From JBBQFC01 sp038321615 (GTDB lineage: Bacteria > Bacteroidota > Bacteroidia > Flavobacteriales_D > Cryomorphaceae), in contig JBBQFC010000073.1 in NCBI GenBank assembly GCA_038321615.1, positions 1 through 14,294 of the forward strand: a stretch of 14,294 bases of DNA, given 5' to 3'. Position 1 is the first letter of the stretch. Each line of letters opens with the position of its first letter. Of this stretch, positions 7,756 to 14,153 are shown in pieces. Made by a program: the position numbers and the translations under genes. The notes below the pieces were generated by a model. It was not told the DNA's origin. It was given only the letters and a program-made list of their open reading frames with translations, and did no database searches.

Positions 7756-8607
7756 TCAGCCCATTATCTGCGGCGCCATTTCCAAGGCTTTGGCCAGCGA
7801 CAAGCAATTGACACCCGTGTCGACTCCGTGTTCGTCAAAATAGCTCAACATTAATTCGGTGGGCATATTTCCAGTAAGGGCATCAGAAGCCATTGGGCAT
7901 CCGCCAAAACCTTTGATAGCTCCGTCGAATCTGCGGCAGCCACTCCTGTAGGCAGCATCCACTTTCTCGCGCCAAGTATCGGGCGTAGTGTGGAGATGCG
8001 CGCCAAAAGTCACTTTGGGAAGCGCCGGAATCAATGTGCTAAAAAGTGTCGAGATTACTGCCGGATTGGAACTACCAATGGTATCGGAAAGAGCCAAAAT
8101 TTCAATTCCGAATTGTTCAACAAGCCGATAGGAATGCTCCGCGACCATATCGGGATTCCAAGGCTCTCCGTAAGGATTTCCAAACGCCATGGACAGATAT
8201 ACTACTAAAGACTTACCTTTTGCATCACAAATCCCTTTAATTTCTTCGATGCGCCCCATCGATTCCTCAATGGTGGCTTGTGTATTCCTAATTTGGAAGG
8301 TTTCGCTCACTGAAAAGGGATAGCCCAAAACGTCAATTTCGTCGAACTGTACCGCATCTTCTGCGCCACGCGTGTTGGCAATAATCGCTAAGAGTTTGGA
8401 GCGATTTTTAGGCAATTTCAAACCATTCAGTACTTCGGCGGTATCGCGAAGTTGGGGTATGGACTTAGGCGAAACAAAGGAGCCAAAGTCGATTGTATCG
8501 AAGCCGCAATCGAGTAAAGTATTGATATACTCTATTTTTTGATCCGTGGGGATAAAGGGGTGAATCCCCTGCATGGCATCACGCGGACATTCGACTATTT
8601 GCAGCAT
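7756..8607 (-). CDS. mvaB: Hydroxymethylglutaryl-CoA lyase
   Basis: The enzyme splits HMG-CoA into acetyl-CoA and acetoacetate, the last step of leucine breakdown. It is a TIM barrel of the HMGL-like/DRE-metallolyase superfamily. From the ATG at 8607 the product is 283 aa. Key residues by comparison with the human enzyme: Arg9-Asp10 in CPRDAMQ, His204 and His206 in GAHLHTT as metal ligands, the catalytic cysteine Cys237 in GFGGCP, and Asn247 in TGNMPTE. The presence of the cysteine loop favours HMG-CoA lyase over isopropylmalate or homocitrate synthases. A TTG at 8616 would add three residues; I prefer the ATG. Its first 29 bases overlap the end of pyrD, so it is probably co-transcribed and coupled to it. 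No other leucine-degradation gene is visible, and the symbol is used in the general sense. Confidence 0.9.
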   Translation of the reverse strand: MLQIVECPRDAMQGIHPFIPTDQKIEYINTLLDCGFDTIDFGSFVSPKSIPQLRDTAEVLNGLKLPKNRSKLLAIIANTRGAEDAVQFDEIDVLGYPFSVSETFQIRNTQATIEESMGRIEEIKGICDAKGKSLVVYLSMAFGNPYGEPWNPDMVAEHSYRLVEQFGIEILALSDTIGSSNPAVISTLFSTLIPALPKVTFGAHLHTTPDTWREKVDAAYRSGCRRFDGAIKGFGGCPMASDALTGNMPTELMLSYFDEHGVDTGVNCLSLAKALEMAPQIMG

Positions 8608-9634
8608 TTTTGGCAAGTTTTCGATTTATATTTTTCACCAATGCAGGACCTTCGTATATGAAGCCTGTATAAAGCTGGACGAGGCTCGCTCCGGCGGCAA
8701 TTTTTTCCAAGGCATCTTCAGCGCTGTGAATCCCCCCCACTCCTATTATCGGGAAACCTCCCTGCGATTTCTGGTGCAGGTATTTTATCACTTGGGTAGA
8801 TCGCGAGCTAATTGGTTTTCCGCTGAGCCCACCTGCACCGATAGCTTCCAACTCATCATAAGTGGTTTGTAATCCGCCTCTGCCAATGGTGGTGTTGGTG
8901 GCTATGACGCCTTGGATTTTGGTGGCGTGCACTATCTCTATAATATCATCGAGTTGAGCATCTGTAAGATCCGGAGCTATTTTGAGTAAAATCGGCTTAC
9001 GAGAAATCTTTTTTTTATTAAGGTCCATCAATTGTTGGAGCAGCGCAGTGAGTGGCTCCTTGTCCTGCAGGGCTCGCAGATTAGGGGTGTTGGGCGAGGA
9101 TACATTGACAGCAAAATAATCGACGTAAGGAAAGAGTGCTTCGAAGCACTTCAAGTAATCCGACGCGGCATCTTCATTTGGCGTCAGCTTATTCTTACCA
9201 ATATTCCCACCGATGATCAATCCCTTCTTACGTCGCTTTAAGCGTTTCGCCACCGCTTCCGCTCCTTGATTGTTGAAGCCCATTCGATTTACAAGGGCTT
9301 GATCGGGCTTAAGGCGGAAGAGCCTCGGCTTGTCGTTTCCGGTCTGTGGCAGGGGTGTTACCGTTCCTATTTCTACAAAACCAAACCCAAAGCATCCAAG
9401 TTCTTCGTAGAGTTCGGCGTCCTTATCGAAACCCGCAGCCAAGCCCACCGGGCTTCGAAAGGTCAATCCGAATAAATTTCGCTCCAAGGCCTTGTCTTTT
9501 TTAAGGTAGATCGCTGCAATTATCATTTTCGCAAAGGGTATCCAGCAGAGAAACTTCAGAAGTCGAAAAGTGAAAGTATGTGCATTTTCGGGAGAAAATA
9601 AGAAAAGACAGCGGCGGATTAGGAGCTTATACAT
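8579..9634 (-). CDS. pyrD: Dihydroorotate dehydrogenase (quinone), class 2
   Basis: PyrD oxidises dihydroorotate to orotate in pyrimidine synthesis and passes electrons from FMN to membrane quinone. From the ATG at 9634 the product is 351 aa, normal for class 2. The N-terminal extension MYKLLIRRCL with following hydrophobic helices (about 1-45) is the membrane-associating, quinone-binding part that class 1 enzymes lack. The catalytic base is serine (Ser180 in NVSSPNTPNLR), the class 2 hallmark. Other conserved parts are GLAAGFDKD (64-72), NRMGFNN (116-122), ATNTT (245-249) and the FMN phosphate site GVGGI (298-302). A TTG at 9661 would add nine residues, but MYKLL is the usual start. It is divergent from the STAS-like gene and overlaps the HMG-CoA lyase gene by 29 bases. 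Confidence 0.96.
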   Translation of the reverse strand: MYKLLIRRCLFLFSPENAHTFTFRLLKFLCWIPFAKMIIAAIYLKKDKALERNLFGLTFRSPVGLAAGFDKDAELYEELGCFGFGFVEIGTVTPLPQTGNDKPRLFRLKPDQALVNRMGFNNQGAEAVAKRLKRRKKGLIIGGNIGKNKLTPNEDAASDYLKCFEALFPYVDYFAVNVSSPNTPNLRALQDKEPLTALLQQLMDLNKKKISRKPILLKIAPDLTDAQLDDIIEIVHATKIQGVIATNTTIGRGGLQTTYDELEAIGAGGLSGKPISSRSTQVIKYLHQKSQGGFPIIGVGGIHSAEDALEKIAAGASLVQLYTGFIYEGPALVKNINRKLAKNAANSRMSA

Positions 9635-9690
9635 CCATAAATTTTCTTCGAAATTAATCAAACCCTAATCGAAGTAGAAAAAATTATATA

Positions 9691-9698
9691 TACCTTTG
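9691..9698 (+). promoter_or_regulatory. Candidate -7 promoter element of the STAS-like gene
   Basis: TACCTTTG is an exact TAnnTTTG match, 25 bases before the ATG at 9724. It sits in the 89-base divergent gap with pyrD. I see no TTG at the -33 distance. Confidence 0.45.
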
Positions 9699-9723
9699 TC
9701 AATCAGGTTTTTACAATGATAAT

Positions 9724-10167
9724 ATGATCTTCTCAGGATGTTTAGATGTTCCAGTGCTCGCTACAGCAGATATGCCATACGCCACCTTCTATAAGCTCGA
9801 AGATCAAATAGTGATACTTGTTTACAATGATATGGAAGTAGAAATAACCCAAGACGATGCTGAAATGCACTCCACCCTTCTCAGGGGCTTATGCGGCGGC
9901 GAAAAGTGTAAGATGATCTTGGATTTTCAGAAATCGCCAGCAACCTTCACTAATGAAGCTCGAGAATATGCAGCAAAAGATTCGCGTCATCTTTCGGTGG
10001 TAGCTTCGCAAGCTTTGGTATTGTCGACTTTGGCACACAAGATCGTGGCAAATTTCTACATGCGCGTTAACAAACCATCTTTTCCCATCAAGTCATTCAG
10101 AAGCATGAAGGAAGCTTATAAATGGACTTTGAGCCTGAAGCAGAGTATGGAGCCTATTGTGGAATAA
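9724..10167 (+). CDS. STAS/SpoIIAA-like domain protein
   Basis: This 147-aa soluble protein resembles the Bacteroidota family often labelled STAS/SEC14 or SpoIIAA-like (DUF7793 type). The visible pattern is a first strand pair ATFYKLEDQIVILVYND (20-36), a short helix starting ITQDDA, a strand CKMILDFQ (62-69), a helix FTNEAREYAAKD (75-86), a strand with VVASQALVL (92-100), then NFYMRVNKP (110-118), FPIKSFRSMKEAYKW (120-134) at the C-terminus. The FMRVNKP and KxFxxxxEAxxWL-like end is typical of the family. Biochemical role unknown; STAS folds commonly serve as protein-protein switches or small-ligand sensors. ATG 9724 fits the promoter element at 9691-9698. Met17 (9772) is a possible shorter start. 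It stands between divergent pyrD and the superoxide dismutase gene, 84 bases upstream of the latter with no clear terminator between. Confidence 0.75.
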   Translation: MIFSGCLDVPVLATADMPYATFYKLEDQIVILVYNDMEVEITQDDAEMHSTLLRGLCGGEKCKMILDFQKSPATFTNEAREYAAKDSRHLSVVASQALVLSTLAHKIVANFYMRVNKPSFPIKSFRSMKEAYKWTLSLKQSMEPIVE

Positions 10168-10251
10168 ATATTGTTTATCAGAAAATATCTCGATACCCGA
10201 GAACGATTTGTAATTTTCCACCTGTAATCAATTACCTTAAAACCTTAAACT

Positions 10252-10860
10252 ATGTCTTTCAAACTTCCCGATCTTCCCTATTCTTTCGACGCACTAGCGC
10301 CGCATATTGACGCCAAAACCATGGAGATTCACCATGATAAGCACCACGCCGGTTATACCAACAACTTAAACGCCGCATTAGAAGGCACCCCGAATGCCAA
10401 CAAGTCGATTGAAGAATTGATGAAAATGGTTAACGAGTTGGGTGCTGCTGTGCGCAACAATGGAGGTGGTTATTACAACCACAGTCTTTTTTGGACAGTT
10501 ATGGGCGCGAATAAGGGAGGCAAACCTTCCGGTGCGCTTGCAGAAGCAATCGAAAGCGATCTGGGTGGACTCGAAAAATTTAAAGAAGATTTTGCGAAGG
10601 CTGCAGCAACTCGATTTGGTTCTGGTTGGGCATGGCTATCTGTCTCGAGCGACGGTAAGCTCCAGGTGAGCTCTACGCCCAACCAAGATAATCCGTTGAT
10701 GCCAGTTGCCGATGTAAAGGGAACCCCGATTCTCGGGCTTGATGTATGGGAACACGCCTACTACTTGAACTATCAAAATAAGCGCCCTGACTATATCACA
10801 GCTTTTTGGAATGTGGTAAATTGGGACGAAGTTTCCAAACGATACCAAGCTGCGAAGTAA
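10252..10860 (+). CDS. sodA: Superoxide dismutase, Mn-type (Fe/Mn family)
   Basis: The enzyme dismutates superoxide to oxygen and hydrogen peroxide. The 202-aa length is normal. Metal ligands are His27 (MEIHHDKHH), His77 (GGGYYNHSLFW), Asp164 and His168 (DVWEHAYYLNY). Gly71-Gly73 near the second ligand and Gln145 in TPNQDNPL fit the manganese pattern (Gln146 of E. coli SodA); iron enzymes usually take their active-site glutamine from the other position. Cambialistic use of iron cannot be excluded from sequence. There is no signal peptide, so it is cytoplasmic. Upstream, TAATTTTC at 10211-10218 is a one-mismatch promoter element, and a TCTCG/CGAGA palindrome lies at 10188-10202. The gene ends in a good terminator and is probably transcribed alone or with the STAS-like gene. 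Confidence 0.95.
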   Translation: MSFKLPDLPYSFDALAPHIDAKTMEIHHDKHHAGYTNNLNAALEGTPNANKSIEELMKMVNELGAAVRNNGGGYYNHSLFWTVMGANKGGKPSGALAEAIESDLGGLEKFKEDFAKAAATRFGSGWAWLSVSSDGKLQVSSTPNQDNPLMPVADVKGTPILGLDVWEHAYYLNYQNKRPDYITAFWNVVNWDEVSKRYQAAK

Positions 10861-10883
10861 TTTGCTTGCTTCACAAGGTATTA

Positions 10884-10917
10884 AAAGGTCGCTCACACAG
10901 AGCGGCCTTTCTTTTTT
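10884..10917 (+). terminator. Intrinsic terminator after sodA
   Basis: AAAGGTCGCTC (10884-10894) pairs with GAGCGGCCTTT (10900-10910), with one G-T pair, around a 5-base loop, followed by CTTTTTT. It starts 23 bases after the sodA stop. Confidence 0.88.
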
Positions 10918-10921
10918 ACGC

Positions 10922-10929
10922 TAAATTTG
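10922..10929 (+). promoter_or_regulatory. Candidate -7 promoter element of smpB
   Basis: TAAATTTG is an exact TAnnTTTG match placed 18 bases before the smpB ATG at 10948 and 4 bases after the T-tract of the sodA terminator. The expected -33 region falls inside the terminator hairpin. Its overlap with a possible TTG start at 10927 is why I rejected that start. Confidence 0.5.
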
Positions 10930-10947
10930 CAGTCCCTCGCAGAAATC

Positions 10948-11397
10948 ATGAGCCAAGCGCTAAACATAAAGAACAAAAAAGCCAGTTTCGAATACGAATT
11001 TATCGATAAACTCGAAGCGGGTATTCAGCTTACTGGTCCAGAAATTAAATCGGTGCGCGCCGGTAAAGCGAGTATCAACGAAGCGTATTGTTTTTTAAAG
11101 AATGACGAGCTTTGGATAAAGCAGATGCACATTTCCCCTTATGGTCCAGCGAGTTATAACAATGCGCCTTCCATTCGCGATCGGCGACTTCTACTCAACC
11201 GGAAAGAGATCGAAAAGCTCGAAAAGGAACTAAAGAATAAAGGACTTACGATCATTCCCATCCATCTTTACCTTTCCGCCAGCGGCTACGCCAAGATACA
11301 AATTGCCCTTGCACGGGGAAAGAAAACCCATGACAAAAGAGACGATCTCAAATCAAAAGACGATAAGCGCGCTATGGATCGAGCTATGAAGTCTTAA
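10948..11397 (+). CDS. smpB: SsrA-binding protein SmpB
   Basis: SmpB binds tmRNA and brings it to stalled ribosomes, where the pair rescues the ribosome and tags the unfinished protein for proteolysis. The product is 149 aa. Conserved OB-fold elements include NKKASFEYE (9-17), LTGPEIKSVR (28-37), the segment INEAYCFL (43-50) and HDKRDDLKSKDD in the C-terminal tail that enters the mRNA channel. The start is the ATG at 10948. An in-frame TTG at 10927 lies within the promoter element and is unlikely to be used. The stop TAA overlaps the stop of the converging minus-strand gene in a shared TTAA (11394-11397). No tmRNA (ssrA) gene was recognised in the window. Functionally it pairs well with ClpC, since ClpP-type proteases degrade tagged proteins. 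Confidence 0.95.
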   Translation: MSQALNIKNKKASFEYEFIDKLEAGIQLTGPEIKSVRAGKASINEAYCFLKNDELWIKQMHISPYGPASYNNAPSIRDRRLLLNRKEIEKLEKELKNKGLTIIPIHLYLSASGYAKIQIALARGKKTHDKRDDLKSKDDKRAMDRAMKS

Positions 11398-11948
11398 AAA
11401 CCCAATTTTTTAAGTCTGGCGTATTCTATGGCCGGAGAAGCCAAATAGTTTTTGCTTTCCAAGTCTCTGAGTAGATCCATAGGGTCGATTCGTTCCGAAA
11501 CTCGCACTTCGGCATTCGGCGGGGCGGAGATCAGCTTTTCGAACAAGGCTATATAGTTCTTTGCATAAGCAGTAAAGTCTGCACTATAAACGTGCATTAA
11601 AAGCTCCACGCCAGTTGACGACTCGATCTGCATTAATTTGACCTGGAATCTGGAAGTTGTTTCCGAAAAGTGTTTGAAAAGTTGGAGTAGGGAGTTAGCT
11701 TGAAGTGGCAAATTCATTTCTAAATCAGCGGATGCTTCCGCAGGTTGGAGCCCTAAAAATTCTGCGGCTTCCTGCAGTTGATAAAGTCTACGCACCAGCC
11801 TTTCAGATAATTTTGGCAGAAATGGCTTGGCCAGAAAGCGCTGTTTTTCGGTAAAAAAAGCATCGAAGAATACATCCGAAATAAATTCTGGACTTGATAG
11901 CTCCGATTCCTTAATTCCTAAGGTAAGCGCGGCTAATGATCGGTTCAG
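11394..11948 (-). CDS. Unknown protein with no standard start codon at its apparent 5' end
   Basis: I do not recognise this family. The first ordinary start is GTG at 11795 (133 aa). However, the same frame stays open for 51 more codons up to the end of the T9SS gene, and the extra part reads like real protein: ELSSPEFISDVFFDAFF and EKQRFLAKPFLPKLSERL, leading straight into LVRRLYQLQEA. In the extension there is no ATG, GTG or TTG. A CTG at 11948-11946 overlaps the upstream TGA as CTGA, the geometry of translational coupling, so the coordinates given assume that start (184 aa); an ATT is the other option. The protein appears mostly helical and soluble, with a possible alpha/beta middle (FQVKLMQIESSTGVELLMHV). 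It converges on smpB, with stops sharing TTAA. A GTG-started protein or a frameshifted gene are the alternatives. Confidence 0.6.
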   Translation of the reverse strand: MNRSLAALTLGIKESELSSPEFISDVFFDAFFTEKQRFLAKPFLPKLSERLVRRLYQLQEAAEFLGLQPAEASADLEMNLPLQANSLLQLFKHFSETTSRFQVKLMQIESSTGVELLMHVYSADFTAYAKNYIALFEKLISAPPNAEVRVSERIDPMDLLRDLESKNYLASPAIEYARLKKLGF

Positions 11949-13624
11949 AAGCGTGTTTTTATAAACTTAGATCGGAAAATGCCTGAATCGCTCGCTACCT
12001 CTACAATATACAAGCCCGGTGATAAGTTTTGTACAATGATTTGAATTTGCCCAGAAGAAGCCATGACATGATTGGTGGTTAGTTCGACTCCACTTAAAGA
12101 GAAAATTCGGATATTCTTTACGACAAGACCTAGAGGAACTTGAATGGAAATCTCCGCATTCGCTGGATTTGGGAAAATAACAAGTGGAGAATTTACGGCG
12201 ACTTCCTTTACGGAAACAGCGGTATCGTAGCTGAAAGAACCAACGAAAATATCGCTTCCTCCATTCGAATTGATGGGGCTCGCTTGTGGATTCAAGGCCA
12301 AGCTCGTAGTAAATGACCCAACGACTGATGCAAGTCCGCTGTCGAACGTGACATTGCGCGCGAACTCTGAGCCGGCTCCACCAAAAACATCGGAGAATAA
12401 ATAAGATCCATCATTGATATCGTAGGCCGCCGTGTAAATATCTAGACCACCAGCTGATGATACTTCTGTTGTTAAATCACCCGGGATAAATTGCGCATTG
12501 ATATCGAAACTCCCTGCGATTATAAGGGCTGAAGCCGACTCAGCAAAACCGGCAAAATAATCTTCCGTACCCGAAGAGCGAATATACTTGGCCCATTGGA
12601 AAGTGCCAGCAACGGTGTATTTCGCAAAGAAAGGATCTGCAAAGAGCGGGTCAATGAGAAATTCGGTATCATCCGAATTATCGAAATCGGTAGATCCCAG
12701 AATTCGCCCACCCAAATAAACCGAATTGCCATCGGCGCTGAAGGTAATATGGGAGATTTCATTCGAAAGTGCTTCATTGTTGAAGTTATAGTCCCATACT
12801 GGCGTAAGATTCTCATCGAACATAAAAACGGCCATTGTACGCGTGGGCAGACCGGAAAGAGCTCCAGATAGCACGCAACCCGCGGCCAAGTTGTTTCCAC
12901 TTATGGCCAATGATGTAAACTCGTCATTTCCATCAGTGCCAATGGTTATATGGGTTATGTAAAGTCCGTCACTATCGAGTCGAATAAGAGCCGTATCGAA
13001 GGCTCCGGCATTATCCGATAGCACTTCTCCTGATCCCGGATCTAAATCAATAATACCAGAATATTTTAAGCTAAGGTAAATTTCGCCGTTATCAGCCAGA
13101 ACCAATGCACCTGAAGCATCGGAAGAGATAACGCCAAACTGTCTGAACCAAATCAGCATTCCATCAGGACTGTATTTTGCAATAAAAGCATCATCGCTAC
13201 CAGCGCTGGTCTGAATAGTAGAAGCACCCAGAGGGTTAAAGTTTACATTCGACTGAAAAGAACCGCTAATTATTATATTACCATCATTATCGATGGCCAA
13301 ATCCTTTGCTTGCATCCCATTGTTTAAGGCGATTCTGCCGAAGTTAGCCGACCACAGCACAGTGTTGGTCTCGTCGTATTTCACAAGGAGTAAATCGGGG
13401 TTACCCAACGGATTAACATTGACTACTTCTCCACCGGGTGCTATATCTATATCATTTCCAACCGTGCCAAAGAGTATCTTATTTTCATCCGAATCCTGGG
13501 CGTACCGTATACCAACATCTGATGCATTACTTCCAATGGCAGATTGCGATTCAAAAACAAATGGTACTTGAGCCGATAGTTCACTAAAAAAGAGAACTAG
13601 AAAAAGGAGAGAGATAATTTTCAT
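11945..13624 (-). CDS. Secreted SBBP-like beta-propeller protein with T9SS type A sorting domain
   Basis: The product is 559 aa from the ATG at 13624; a TTG one codon earlier was not used. It opens with a signal peptide (MKIISLLFLVLFFSELSAQ, cleavage about 18-19). The body carries about six degenerate propeller repeats of the form D-x-F-x-A-K-Y-x-x-x-G-x-x-x-W, at about 76-96, 144-164, 210-228, 330-348, 395-415 and 458-466. Between these are short acidic NFNPLG or DLDPGSG loops. The last 80 residues (about 480-559) are a type A T9SS C-terminal domain with IFPNPA, SLSGVE, LSPGLYIVEV and a basic end. Proteins of this kind are exported by Sec, then attached to or released from the outer membrane by T9SS. 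The ligand or role is unknown. The stop TGA overlaps the CTG proposed for the next gene. I saw no strict promoter element upstream. Confidence 0.9.
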   Translation of the reverse strand: MKIISLLFLVLFFSELSAQVPFVFESQSAIGSNASDVGIRYAQDSDENKILFGTVGNDIDIAPGGEVVNVNPLGNPDLLLVKYDETNTVLWSANFGRIALNNGMQAKDLAIDNDGNIIISGSFQSNVNFNPLGASTIQTSAGSDDAFIAKYSPDGMLIWFRQFGVISSDASGALVLADNGEIYLSLKYSGIIDLDPGSGEVLSDNAGAFDTALIRLDSDGLYITHITIGTDGNDEFTSLAISGNNLAAGCVLSGALSGLPTRTMAVFMFDENLTPVWDYNFNNEALSNEISHITFSADGNSVYLGGRILGSTDFDNSDDTEFLIDPLFADPFFAKYTVAGTFQWAKYIRSSGTEDYFAGFAESASALIIAGSFDINAQFIPGDLTTEVSSAGGLDIYTAAYDINDGSYLFSDVFGGAGSEFARNVTFDSGLASVVGSFTTSLALNPQASPINSNGGSDIFVGSFSYDTAVSVKEVAVNSPLVIFPNPANAEISIQVPLGLVVKNIRIFSLSGVELTTNHVMASSGQIQIIVQNLSPGLYIVEVASDSGIFRSKFIKTRF

Positions 13625-14000
13625 CAAAATAGTTTTCTAAGGATAGCAACAATGTACGATAAATGCGAAACTTTGTTCGATGATGTCGGATATATTTTAA
13701 AAATGAAATAGTTGAATAAGCGGCTTCCTTCTGCATAGACATCGCCTCATATAGACCTAGAAATAGAAATTAAGTTATCAGAACCGTGAAATGAAATTAG
13801 CTCAATCAAACGCGCATAGGGCAAAGAACCGCGGGAATTCAGACGGCTAAAATTTAAATAGCAGTCGCTTTAAATCAGAGTAAAAACGACAATGAAATTT
13901 TGGCATTTTCTATATTTAGCCACAGATTAGCGCATTTATCACCGTGGGCTACCACCGGATAACGATCAAAATGCATATTAGAACTATCAAGACATTCGAA
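13625..14000. other. Non-coding stretch with a REP-like palindrome
   Basis: This 376-base stretch has stops in all the frames I read and no believable gene; the few ATG-started readings give 12-16 residues. It is AT-rich. It must hold the leftward promoter of the T9SS gene, though no exact TAnnTTTG is present. Near its right end is an imperfect palindrome (13936-13962), described separately. It may be remnant sequence connected with the disrupted locus to the right. Confidence 0.5.
13936..13962. repeat. Imperfect REP-like palindrome
   Basis: TTAT (13936-13939) and CCGTGG (13942-13947) pair with CCAC-C-GG (13952-13958) and ATAA (13959-13962) around a GCTA loop, with small bulges on both sides. 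A short GC-rich stem of CCGTGG type in an AT-rich gap resembles the REP-type palindromes mobilised by IS200-like transposases. Only one copy is in this window, so a repeat family cannot be shown. Confidence 0.3.
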
Positions 14001-14153
14001 ATGAAGTATCTAACATTATTCCTTTTACTCTGATCAAATTCGGTATTCGGGCAAGACCAACTCGTATTTTCAAATTGGGATACCCTGGACTGCGTAATAA
14101 AAGAAATTAGTGCTTTTGCCTTCGTCGTAGAAGTGGCAGGCGATTTAAAAAAG
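14001..14153 (+). pseudogene. Remnant of a secreted-protein gene (nonsense codon in signal peptide, cut by IS)
   Basis: The ATG at 14001 begins MKYLTLFLLL, then TGA at 14031-14033, then SNSVFGQDQLVFSNW in the same frame. Read through, this is a complete Bacteroidota signal peptide with its FGQ cleavage site, so the TGA probably replaced a sense codon such as TGG. The frame continues for about 40 codons (NWDTLDCVIKEISAFAF, VVEVAGDLKKR) until the supposed IS boundary near 14154 and ends at TAG 14190-14192. The mature part is too short to assign a family. The rest of the gene, if it survives, should lie beyond the insertion sequence outside the window. A sequencing error at the TGA is possible. 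Confidence 0.55.

Noticed and set aside
9635..9661. TTG start adding nine residues to PyrD
   Set aside because: MYKLL at 9634 is the usual class 2 N-terminus and has an ATG.
10927..10947. TTG start adding seven residues to SmpB
   Set aside because: The TTG is the last part of the TAAATTTG promoter element, so it would not be on the mRNA.
13791..13841. Short readings in the 13625-14000 gap as small proteins
   Set aside because: Only 12-16 codons, with no recognisable family or start context.
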